A stretch of DNA of 64,000 bases, taken from contig NC_135220.1 in NCBI RefSeq assembly GCF_052324685.1, positions 615,828 through 679,827 on the forward strand, written 5' to 3'. The notes beneath the pieces are model-generated. The model made no database searches, was not told where the DNA came from, and saw only the letters and a list, made by a program, of their open reading frames with translations. Source of the DNA: Brachyhypopomus gauderio. Its lineage: Eukaryota; Chordata; Actinopteri; Gymnotiformes; Hypopomidae. The position numbers and the translations under genes were made by a program. This document shows positions 33,347 through 46,444 of the stretch, piece by piece. Numbering within the stretch: the first letter of the stretch is position 1; each line of letters starts with the position of its first letter.

Positions 33347-34756
33347 CATATATTTTTTCAATTATATAATATATATATATATGTATACTTATATTTTCAT
33401 ATTTATTTATGTATTTCCATATGTACAATTTGCTATTCCACTTTCTTTGAAGAAATAATGCAAATATGCTTCCATTACAAACAGTGTTTATACTAAAGAG
33501 CCTGATGGGTACAATTCAAAAGTGCTTCAAAAACTGAAAGAATACTGAGATTCTTCATCACTGGGCCTGGACCAAATGTGTCAGGAAACAAACATGTACA
33601 ACACGATGCACATTTTACTGCATCACCAAAAAAAAAAAGACCTCATCACGACAAACAGGAAAAGCTTTTCTCCACATCAGAAATCAATCTTTCATTTCAA
33701 AGTACATCAGCTGCATGTCTCTCAGAAGGCCTTTGGTTATTCATATTCCATTAATTTAATCTCTTTATAATTTGCACTCTAGCCATTCAATGCGATGGAG
33801 TCCACTGCCATGTGAATATTAATGTGAAAGAAAAAGACAAAAAGCAATTTACATCAGGTCTCATTGGCACCTGTCATATTGGCACCTGTTACAGCTTTAA
33901 CAAGCTCCAGAGACCTTTTATTGCACATTTGCACTACTGTATATGTATGTATGTGTGTGTGTGTATATATGTATACACACACACACACACACAAAGGTTT
34001 TGTCTCAAGGAGAAAAACACCTATACTTAGTTTGAGTCTTCTGGCAGGGCTGTGGTCATCCATAGTCAATTTAAAACTGTGGATTCTGCAAACTAGACAG
34101 TGGTCAGACTAGAAGTATATGGCACAACTAACCATCTCTGGGATATGGACAGTGACCGTTTAAGCACATGAATGTAAATAAGAATGAATCCAGTTCAGCT
34201 CAGCCGAGTTCCTTCCAGAGAACATAAATGTCCAATTACATTGAGAAGGAACCTGGATGTATCGCCATGCTCGTTGCTCATTGACACTGCTTACATCCAC
34301 CGCTTGGAGATTACATATTCAAAAACCCGCTTGGCATGGAAACCACATTCGGTGGTTTTACACCCATGGATTAGTCACACGTCTGTCTGTCATTTGTCAA
34401 GAGTCTGGCGTTCAGCTCCATGACATGTCTCAGATATTAAGTGCTCACCCTCAACAGGGGTGTCTTGCTGCTTTAGCGGAAAAAACAAAGAGGCTTGTTT
34501 CATGTTCTGGTATTCACGCCGGACTGCCGGAGTCCGGCCGTCACTCCGATGTCACGTAATGATTGTACGCCATGTCCATAACGTTTTTTGCTGTGACAGC
34601 AGCGTTGTGGATTTGTTGGGTCGAGTGCAAGTTCTGATAACGACAGCGGGTGTCGACTGTCAACGTGTACATTCTTAACGCCGTGGTAGTGGAGAGAGTT
34701 TAAAGGGTGAAGGGTGTTGGGGTCTTGTGCTCTGTGTGTTAAAAGGCACTATCCTG

Positions 34757-35994
34757 TCACATAATATCAACAAAGAATTCACAAGGATTGCCCATAGCAT
34801 GCTGAAAACTCTGACGACTAGCTGTGAGCTCAGGGGGTATGTTCCCCAACTCGCGCACGGGGGGCCCTCCGGGCGGACTGCTGCTGCTCACTGGAACCTT
34901 AGGGGCCAAACGGGCCAGGCAGTATGGTGGGGGTAGGCCTGGGGGACCGTAGGAGGAGGCGTGGCTCCTCTCGCTGTGGGCACAGGACACATGAATGGGC
35001 TGGGCAAAGGGGGCGTGGCTATATGAGAAAGAGGCGTGGCTGTGCTGGGACAGGCCGCGGCTCCTGTGAGACTGGGCGTGGCTGTGGACCGAGCAGGACC
35101 GGCCGAGGCTGCGATGGCTCGGATGGCTCAGCTGACTGGCTGCTCTTTGGGCCTGAAGCCCCGCCCAAGCGCCCAGCTCTGATTCGCTGGCCCCGCAGCA
35201 CATGGGCTTGTGGTCCTTCTCACGAGGGGAGAACTTTGGTCCCTTCCCGGCACTGGGGTTGGAGCCACTACTTCTGCTGCCTGAAGAGAAGAAAGAGGTC
35301 GATTTTAAACAATGTTTTTAAGTGATGTAATCATAAGCCTGAAACAGCAGCACAGACATTGTTATAATGTCTCTTTCAAGTTTAGGGATTGAAAAGAAGG
35401 TAATGAAGACAAAGTGAAGGTCTACAAAGAATTCAGTGTGCTCGTTTCTGATAGCAGTAGTTTTGACCCAAGCCTGTCGGCACAGCCAGACACGAACGGG
35501 CCGGCGCCACGTTTATATACGCCAGTCCACTGCCTACTAAACCACTCTCATTCACGAACGGTGACGCCTACATTCAAACGAGCATTCTGCAGACCACAGC
35601 AGACGCGTCTGCTCCACAGACATGCACACCACGAGAGCGCAGGGAACACGTAGCACAACGGCACGGACACACGAATAGCACCACCGATCACAAGGGCCGG
35701 GTGGTCACTCGTGCGTGACCCGACACAGGAACCCACCGGGGGAATGGATGGACTGGGGAGGAGAGAGAGGAGGACGGGGGGGATGAGGGTGGGGTGGTAG
35801 GCTTACCCGATCCCCCAGTCGTGGGAGCAATCCTCCATCAGTCTACCACAGCCCAGCAGGAAAAGAACAACAAGAGTTAAAAACACAGCACTGACAACCA
35901 GCCAGCCTGCAAGGTTTGAGCCCACAGAGCCCAGAACTGGCACGCACCCTACAGATCCAAGGACAGAGTTCCGGCACACCAAATGATCAAACAC

Positions 35995-36062
<68 letters not shown>

Positions 36063-36942
36063 TCCCCAACATACAAGTGTGACAGACAGACAGACAGACA
36101 GACAGATAGACAGATAGACAGATAGATAGATAGATAGATACTTTATTTATCCCAGAGGGAAATTCCTGAACAACAGGTTGTTTTTTTTTTTCATGTTCAC
36201 TATTTGTTAACGAGGCAGTAGGTGATTGTTAACATTCTCTACACCATCGTCATCCTCCTTGGTCACAAGGGCGCGTTTTACAAAGGCGACGAAGTGTTGA
36301 AATGTTGAGTGAAAATGCAGGATCAGCCGGTGTTGCCAAAACAGGCCGGACCGCGCGAGGACTTTCCCAGCACACCCACCACGGTGGAGGCCCGGAACTC
36401 AACGATTACCAAGAAAGCAGATGACCTGCCATTAAAATGCGCTTCCTCCTTTACCTACATTTACCTACATCCTCCTTCACCTTTGGATTTCTCTAGCCCC
36501 AGCCTTGCGTATGTAAACTTCACCCAGAAGTTCAATTGGGTGGATGAATGTAATACACATTTACTGGATTAGGGCAGATTACAAGTGCTTTGTTCTAATT
36601 TAGCGCCTACTGTATGTTGGGCTGCTTTGCTTACAAATAATTTTGAAATGTAGCAATTTAGAAAGTGTAGCAAGGTTGCTTTAGACTGCAGTGTTCCTAC
36701 CTACTGCAAAACAATAAAACTACCTGGAAAATCTCTTCAAATACTGCAGCAAAGACACAGCTTATCTCCTCAGTGATATGAAGCATATCCTGCTGATAAC
36801 AGTATGAAAGCAAAAGTAACCAGAGAACATCCGTGGGACGGGGGTCTCCCTGTTCCACTACAGTCACACTGTGTTTGTGGTAAGAGTTCCCAAATGCTTG
36901 CATGTCTCCTCCCCTTTCTTTTTCACTTTCTGTTTCCCTAAT

Positions 36943-36982
<40 letters not shown>

Positions 36983-38234
36983 ACACGTTCTCACCTTCAC
37001 TCTGCTGGCTGCCCGTGCTGCCGCTGTGGAAGCTGTGACAGGGGTCTGAGTACCCCGGGGGGAAGGTAGGGGTCTGGTTGGGGTAGCCCGGGCAGGGGTA
37101 CGGCCAGGGGTTGGTGCCTGGTGGCGGGAGAGGGGCCAGCGTGTCCAGCTCAGAGCCACCACTGGATCCCTCGTTCAGATTTAGAGATGCCATGTCTGGG
37201 AATGAAAGAACAACACGTTACTGTCTGAAGCTCTGTAAATATCGACAGGGTCCTTGTCAATGTTTGGCTGTATTTTTCTTCTAGCTTACCATCATACGCC
37301 TTTATTCAAATTATGTAAATAATACCACGAGGCAGAGGAATACTAGACAAGGGACGAACTTTGACACAGGTCTCCAAAAGTGTAGTAGCACTGCTCAGAG
37401 AAGGTGATCTTATTGACGGTATGTCTCAGGTAGCCATGCTTCAACAAGCTGCTGGCGTATTTCCTGGCATCACGCCGGTCCTTGAAGCCCTCCACGTGTG
37501 AGTACAGCCAGTCCACAACGTCAGCACCTAACAAGCACACACACCATCCTTAACACAAGAAAATAGCCCCCCACAGTGCAGAACGTTCACATGGAAACTA
37601 CCTAGTCTTTTAGCAAACTGCTCCCTCTAGTGGCTCAACTGTTAAATGCATGCAGAGGGTCTTTTCATTTTCCTCCACATGCAGCCATAACACTCACCAA
37701 TAACAGCGTTTGCTATGGTGATCTTAAGCCACATCCGGTCCCGTATCTCCAGCCCAGATTCAGGCAGCTGCATCACCTTCACTATGGTGGCCATGTCCGT
37801 CTTACCCGCTGAGAGGGGTAAGTCATCAAACTCTGAGAAAACAAAAGTTAGGTCATTACAAAAAAAAAAGATAAAAGCCTTAAAGCCTGAATTGCTAAAG
37901 CTTGAACAGCTGAAAACACGTTACTGTAATCAGGATATTCTCACGACGCGTTTGTGGGAAGCGACTGGAGAGAGAATGAGCCGTTTAACAAACCGTAGTG
38001 TGGATACGTCCCCGTCACCACCGTGGTGTGGGAGATCCAGGTAGCAGGGTCGATGGGTCTCACAGGTTCTGCTGAGGAACAGGCAAGAACACAACAGCCA
38101 CTCCAGCACTGTCTGCAACGTCAACGTCTTTGTGCGAACTCAACGTTAAGGTATAACGTCAATGGTCAAGGTATAACGTTCAGTTAAATTGCACCAAAAC
38201 AGCTACTTAAAGGGGGAGGCGAGTGACGCGTGAC

Positions 38235-38296
<62 letters not shown>

Positions 38297-41200
38297 CGGT
38301 GGCACCTCTGGGGATGGTGAAATAACTGCGAGGAGACGGATCCCAGCACTTGGCCACTGTGAGACTAATGGGTCTGTAGAGACACAGAGCAACAGACAGC
38401 AGCATTAACAAAGAGTCAGGCATACAGTACCAGTCGGCTGCGGTATGCGGTGTCTCTACTCACCCGGGCTTGGAGACAATCTCTCTTAGAATCCTGACGG
38501 CGTCATCATTGCTCATGTTCTCGAAGTTCACGTCGTTTACCTGCAGAAGCAACGCCTGAGCATCATTACTGCCGTAATTGTTGTTTCAACATGTGTAAAA
38601 CCACTACAACACAATCTGCATGCATGATCAGCAGGAAGCAGTCAGCATTCTTGTGGTGGCCCGAAATGTGGTTAATTTTGAACTCGCTTATCGAGTCAAT
38701 GTCCAAGTCACTTCTGGAAGGAACGCAGAAGACACCGTACACGCGCAGCTCAGATATGATTCACACGGTCCACATGTTCCACGATGATCCCTCACATGAT
38801 GCTGACAAAATACTGTAGTGTAAAGGTGAAACTACTGACTGCATGAGGGCCACAAGCCTACGGCAACAAAAGATCAAAAGGTCGTGTGGGAGGAAGGAAG
38901 AGAGGGAGCAGAACTGGGCCTCAGGGAGGGAACCTACACGAGTGACGTACACAGCTCTAAAGAACCACGACCCTGATGGGACCTTTTTCAGTTCAACTAT
39001 ACCAGTGATGTCGTTTTGAAAGTGACACTGGACCTTACCGACTCTCACCACATCCTCCACCACTAAAATGATAATCTGACAAGATTAACCAAAAATTGTT
39101 TACAAATTGTTTACAGTGACAACAAAGGGGTAAAATCAGGATATCTTGATATATTTTTGTCTCATAAAAGTGAAACTATGCCATGCTGCATGTTGTAACT
39201 CATCTGTCCTCAAAAAATCAATCTCACTGCAGCTCCTGTCCTGTAACTGTCACGTTGAGGACTCCGGCCCCTCCCTTTTGGGCGTGTGTTTACGTCGTCT
39301 ACGTCTGTGTATCTCCGTGGGTGCGGATATGTCTTGTGATCATCCGTCTCACCTGTGGCTCGTCTCGTAATCACGTGGGACTTATGTGGTTTGTCTACTT
39401 AATGTGCGTGCACACAGTGTCTTGTGCTCGTCGTTGTCTGAGTCATACACGTGTGTGGTTGTTACCGTGTTCTGTGAGCGCTGTCTGCGCTATTTGTACC
39501 ATTAAACGTCACGCTCATTCAAAGTCAAGAAGGATTTCTGTCTCGTTCTTCACTACGCCCCGATCCTGACAGTAACACGTCTCCTATATGTGTAACAGTG
39601 TCTTCTGTCCCTGTAACACGTCTCATACACCTGTAACAACATGTCTCCAATCCCTGTAACACGTCTCCTATACGTGTAACGGTATGTATTATGTCCCTGT
39701 AACACGTCTCCTATACGTGTAACAGTATGTCTTCTGTCCCTGTAACACGTCTCATACACCTGTAACAGCATGTATTATGTCCCTGTAACACGTCTCATAT
39801 ACCTGTAACAGCATGTATTATGTCCCTGTAACACGTCTCCTATACCTGTAACAGCATGTATTATGTCCCTGTAACACGTCTCCTATACCTGTAACAGCAT
39901 GTATTATGTCCCTGTAACACGTCTCCTATACCTGTAACAGCATGTATTATGTCCCTGTAACACGTTTCATATACCTGTAACAGCATGTATTATGTCCCTG
40001 TAACACGTCTCATATACCTGTAACAGCATGTATTATGTCCCTGTAATACGTCTCATATACCTGTAACAGCATGTATTATGTCCCTGTAACACGTCTCATA
40101 TACCTGTAACAGCATGTATTATGTCCCTGTAACACGTCTCATATACCTGTAACAGCATGTATTATGTCCCTGTAACACGTCTCATATACCTGTAACAGCA
40201 TGTATTATGTCCCTGTAACACGTCTCCTATACGTGTAACAGTATGTCTTCTGTCCCTGTAACACGTCTCATACACCTGTAACAGCATGTATTATGTCCCT
40301 GTAACACGTCTCATATACCTGTAACAGCATGTATTATGTCCCTGTAACACGTCTCCTATACCTGTAACAGCATGTATTATGTCCCTGTAACACGTCTCCT
40401 ATACCTGTAACAGCATGTATTATGTCCCTGTAACACGTCTCCTATACCTGTAACAGCATGTATTATGTCCCTGTAACACGTTTCATATACCTGTAACAGC
40501 ATGTATTATGTCCCTGTAACACGTCTCATATACCTGTAACAGCATGTATTATGTCCCTGTAATACGTCTCATATACCTGTAACAGCATGTATTATGTCCC
40601 TGTAACACGTCTCATATACCTGTAACAGCATGTATTATGTCCCTGTAACACGTCTCATATACCTGTAACAGCATGTATTATGTCCCTGTAACACGTCTCC
40701 TATACCTGTAACAACATGTATTATGTCCCTGTAACACGTCTCATATACCTGTAACAGCATGTATTATGTCCCTGTAACATGTCTCATATACCTGTAACAG
40801 CATGTCTCCAGGCTCAATTCGGCCATCGGCGGCCACCGCACCACCTTTCATGATGGAGCCGATGTAGATGCCCCCATCACCCCGGTCGTTGCTCTGCCCC
40901 ACAATGCTGATGCCCAGGAAGTTGTACTTCTCTGTGAGAGAGAGGGACAGGAAAACCCCGCGAGGTTAACTCCAACCACCGCGCCCAGAGTACGCTGGAA
41001 AACACCTTACCGGAGCTGTTTCTGAGGAGACACAGGGGCGCTCACCCATGTTGAGTGTGACGGTGATGATATTGAGGCTCATCGTGGAATCCGTTATGCT
41101 GCTGAAGGAGGATGACTGCCGAGATGGTTCAGAAAAACAAAACGCACCCCTTTAACTCGACGCTCACGCTCACAACACCCTGGCTGTGCCTGCTGCGTCA

Positions 41201-41843
41201 ATGGTGAAACCCACCCGGTCTATCTTGACCAATTTGTGTCTCCGTCGCCGGCGCTTATGTCTCCGCATGAGCTGAGAGGAGGAGCTCTGCCCCGTGGAGC
41301 TACTGAGTCTGTAGGAGCAGAGGGAGACCAGGTGAGATCAAGAAAACATGCCCACTCATTCTGCTCCTCCAGACCTTCTGTTCCTCCAGAGTTCCTTCTA
41401 AAGCATCTGCTTGCTGTAGGTTTAATAGCCCTTGTGATCATTTCTAGTTAGCCTGTTTTGACCTGATGACCTGGTACATTTTGGATCGTACTTTTTTGTT
41501 GTTCCAGTCTAAACAATTTAAGTTAAATGAAGTGATTAATTAATGATGCATTCAATCGAGCCTCTGTTTTCAGGCATTTTTTCCTACTTTGTCATTTCTA
41601 ATGCTTTGTTTGTATAAATTGTGTTTAGATCATATGTGTGTGGGTTCTGAGCAGGGCTTTACCTGTTCCCATCATCCTCCTCGCTGTCGATGAAGGAGCT
41701 TGACTCCAGCTCGCTGCTCATGACAGAGGCGCTGTCGTAACCCCTGGCCAAGTCCCAGGTAGCTCGCTCGGCCTTAGAGTGGCCATTCACCCGGGGGACT
41801 GAGAGGTGTTCACACAGGGCAGAGAGCACTCATGAGACCAGGC

Positions 41844-41888
<45 letters not shown>

Positions 41889-42099
41889 ACACACTCACAC
41901 ACACGCACGCACACACACACACACACACTCACACTCCCACACACTCACACACAGGCACACACACACACACGAGCACACACACACACACACACACACACAC
42001 GCAGGCACACACACACACGCACACACACACACACAAACACACGCAGGCACACACACACACGCACACACTCTCACACACACACGCACACCCGCACGCACG

Positions 42100-42134
<35 letters not shown>

Positions 42135-45100
42135 GCACACACACACTCACACACACACACAGGCACACACACACACACACACACGCAGGCACACACACAC
42201 ACACATGATTAAGGACTGACATCTTTTAAAGGTGCACACCCTAAAATTACACATTGTTTGCAAATCTTTTTTTTTTAAACACTCACCTAAATTTATATTA
42301 AACCTTTTAAGACCTGATTATGAAAATTATTGTACCAAAACTGTTCCAAATGCAACGTTCCCTCATGTAACACTAGGGGGCACATGAGTCAGTGAGCTAC
42401 ACGTCTCCTGCTGAGTGCTGGAGGCATACGTACAGAGACACGATCGCGGCTGTGACTCTGGGTAACACCGCACCCGCTGGAAGATTCGACACAGGCGAGC
42501 AGGACACTTCAACCGGCCAAAACACTCCAACGCCATGGGTGTGGCTAATATTCTGCTAGCACATGCCTGCGCACGCCCCCGTGTTTACACAATCGCACGC
42601 AGGAAAGAGCGTCAGGGTGCGCGCTCAATGGGTCGGGACCAGAGATCTACGGATCCGGGACCACGGTGTTGCAGGATCTAATCGCTCACGCACATTTTAA
42701 AGGGTCACATTCCACCGTTCGTGTGCCAGTCGTACAAAGAAACACATTCCGTCCCCCTCTGTGCGTGCGGGCTGTCAAGCTCCTGTGGGAAGAGGCGAAA
42801 GGCGTGCAGACTCTGAAGTGATATGCATGTTTTCAGGGTAAAAGAACTTCTGGAACGTTCTTTCACTCTCCCTGGTCTTGCTCCTCCCCAGCAGCCGCGC
42901 TTAACCCCGCACAGAGCGGCAGAGCTGCCGGGCAGCTCCACTTCGTAGCGCTGCTGGGGAAACGGAAAGACAGATGTGGGCAAAGCAGATGTAATCATCT
43001 CCATCACAGCCCAGCGCCTGGGGACGGATGCCCTGTAGCACGGCTGCCTGGATCTGATCCCTGAGCGAATGGCCTCTGCGTGGCTCGTCGTGCTGACATA
43101 CTCAGATGTTTTGTTAATTCGTTTATTTAGTTAATTTATTTAACTTTAATTCATCTTTGAATATAAGGCCTCGCAATATGGATAATGCAAAAAGCAGGAA
43201 TTATAGGAATAAGTCTAATACCATATAACATGTATATTGTGCTGTGGGCATCCTGACATTTTTGACACAATATAAGCTGCTTCTTATATCTTAGACATGA
43301 TATGAATGAAAAATAATTTGACTTGATTTAGTCAGATTCACATTACAACAAATAGAGTTAAATAAGTGACTGTGCAGATGCAATATATTCATTAATGATG
43401 CTGCATAAAGTTTCAGATAACAAAGAGCAGGTATCTGTTCTTTAAAAATGAAATTTCACATTTTAAGTAAAACCACAGCATAAAAACTTCATTCAACAGT
43501 AGCACTATTCGCCCGTTGCACTAACTAGTTCTGTTGCGAATTAGATTCAACTCTAAATGGTTGATAAGGCAGGCAAAGCTCTACACACAGGACCTCTTAC
43601 CTCTACAGCTGCAGCTACGCGCCTCTGGCGAAATCTAAAGCCCAGAGAAAACGACACCCTGCTGCGCCGAATCCAGTGTGCAACATTCAGCGAAACCACG
43701 CTCGGTCAGCGCGTGCCGTCTGCAGCAGAAGCGTGACAAAAGAGCACGTGGGAGGGCGCGCGCCTCCGGAGCGGAGGGGTCGTGGCGCGAGGACATTCGG
43801 TATGACCCCCCTCGCCTCAGGTGTTCTGGACTAGAGGGTCTCAACCTTTTAAAGCCCGAACGACACCACCGAACCGAACGACACCACCTGACCTTTTACA
43901 CGACCTGGGGGTGGGCGTCTGGTGTCAGTTGTCAGTCAACTAGCCACATATATTAAATATATATCTGATTTTAAAAATCCCATCAAATTACTTTTGTGTT
44001 TTAATTGCAATAATTAAATACTACATTCAAAGGTGGCATTTACAAAACAAAGATTCTTTTCAGAAGTGAAGTTCAACTATTACGCTACTGCTAATTCATG
44101 CCGCAGATGGTCAACTGTGGTCCCTACTAACCGACCCGAGATCAGGTGTTGTGCTGAACTCCGACTACACGGCAGAATCCTACTTCTCTCGTTTGCCCGC
44201 ACATAAAGACACTACAGATGATAAGATTTCAGCGTTTTCTTCAGATTTAAGTTTTAATGATCGATAACAATAACATAGTTGCTATACCGAAGTTCACTTC
44301 TGACCACGTTACTTCGTAATATTCTTTTGTTCCTTTTTTGTTATTTTGTTCATTACTGACAACCTTACAACCTAATTGTCTAATTTGTCCAGTTAGGACA
44401 AAACTAGAGTGTTCAATGAACTGTTATAATACTCACAGTACTCACAGGACTGAAATGTCTGGTTAACGTCTTTTTTATTTTGGTGACTTATCTGGATGTG
44501 TAGGGTATTCCACATGAAGCACGTGTCTCTACGTTCAACAAGGGTTATTTTAATAAGGGCAGTATCATTTTTGTGACGCCAACACAATGCTTCACCTACC
44601 GTTAAGTCCTGAACTACAAAGGCAGTACAATAAATTAACGTCTTTTCAGTTCCAATCTCATCTAGACGACTATCACATCACAGACACGCTGCTTCAAAAT
44701 GATTTACAACAGCCTCACCGTGAAAGTCAGTTACAACATTATCAAGACAATTTGCAATCAATACCCTGTCCGCTCACATCAGCACTGACCAGCCCTGCGT
44801 CAATCGTATCCACTCTTCACACACCAAGCATATGTGCGCATATACACACAAATGTAAATGTGCCATATTTTGTTAATTGTGATTTTTCACCGCAATCAAA
44901 ATTTGTCCTCCGCTTTTTACCCATCTCTGCAGTTAGAACACACACACACACTAGTGATTACTAGGGGGCTGTGGTGCACACGTGCCCAGAGCGGTGGGAA
45001 GCCCTAGCCCGGTGCCCGGGGAGCAGTTGGGGTTAGGTGCCTTGCTCAAGGGCACCTCAGTCATGGCCTCAGGTCTGGGAATCGAACCCACGACCCTCCG

Positions 45101-46393
45101 GTCACAAGACCAGTTCCCTACCACCACCAGACCACGACTGCCCAGAAGGAGATGTATGCCTGGATGCATTTATCTCCTAAGCAAATTATCTGTAAGGAAC
45201 TTGATCACAGACAGTGGATCATCTTCTAGAAACCTCCCTTATGTTCATGTCTCAAGTTATTTGAACTACAAAATGCCATTTTTGTCAGGGCTGGCTCGGA
45301 TGCCGTGCCATCTACCGCCACTAGGGGCGCCCGAGCAAGGGATGGCTCGGATGCCGTGCCATCTACCTCCACAAGGGGCACCCGAGCCAGCCCTAGACTT
45401 CAGCAACGCAATCAGCAATGATCTGTCTCACCTGTTGCCATGGCTTCTTAAGGAAGCCCGTGGAGACGGATCATTGCTGATTCGTTGTGGTTATGTCGTT
45501 GCGTTCTCAGCCTCTCCCTGTTTACTCTGTTGCTGCGTTTGCCTCTGTAGGTGTCCCGTCACCTATCTCTCCTGTCTGTTTTCTCTGTCTTTTTTCGAGT
45601 TTCTATCTCCTGCGTCGCTCAATGACCTCCCTCAAGTTTTCCTCAACCTGTTTATCTTCCTATCCCGTTGCTGTTTGTGTGGGAAGGGTTTATTGTTTGA
45701 GCAGTTTTTTATTGCTAGCAGCCAGCTACTTCCCCTGGCGCCCTTGGTTTCCTTTATTTCTTTCTAAGCGTTGAGAAGTCCGCGTTTATTTAGGCACTCC
45801 TTTTAGTTCTGTTTTGTGGCACTTGGTTCCACCTCTCCCTTGCTCTCTCTAACGCGGTGTGTTGTTCCTTACCCACCAGCGTTACATTTTAACTCTGTAT
45901 AGACACAACGAGTCCTGGCATGCAGCCGATGAACAACATGTGCTTTCAAAAGCTTAAAGAACGGGAAGAAAGAAATAGCTACAAACAGAGGGACAGTAGT
46001 TCACCACTCAGACTATTTCCTTAAATAGCACGCGCAGGGATCTGGCCTGACACACATCTCATGTGTTCTACATTCATTTGCCCGGGAGAATATGATTAAT
46101 ACACGCAGATACAAATGCAGTGCTGGGTAGCTGCTTCTCCACGGCACAATGTTCACGGCTTCTGTGTGAGACTGCTTTAAGTTGCTCTACATCAAAGAGA
46201 CAGGCAAAGAGCTCAAATCTGAGTGGACCCCAGACCAGCATGCAAGATTCAGAGCGCAAAACTTCTGCGGATGATTTATAACACGGAATTCCTCCGGTAA
46301 ATGCACAACAGGAATGCTCACGATGACTCAGATATCTATATTTTCTTTTTATTTTTGGCAGTCATATGCGTCAGCACATACATATATACAAAC

Positions 46394-46444
<51 letters not shown>

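Noticed and set aside
39572-40803. Resemblance to a CRISPR array (regular short repeats)
   Set aside because: Units are directly tandem with no unique spacers, in a vertebrate intron; it is a minisatellite. The same applies to the 30-bp and 16-bp arrays.
41832-42222. Open frames of over 80-120 codons in the AC array
   Set aside because: Pure repeat translation in dvl1 intron 4.
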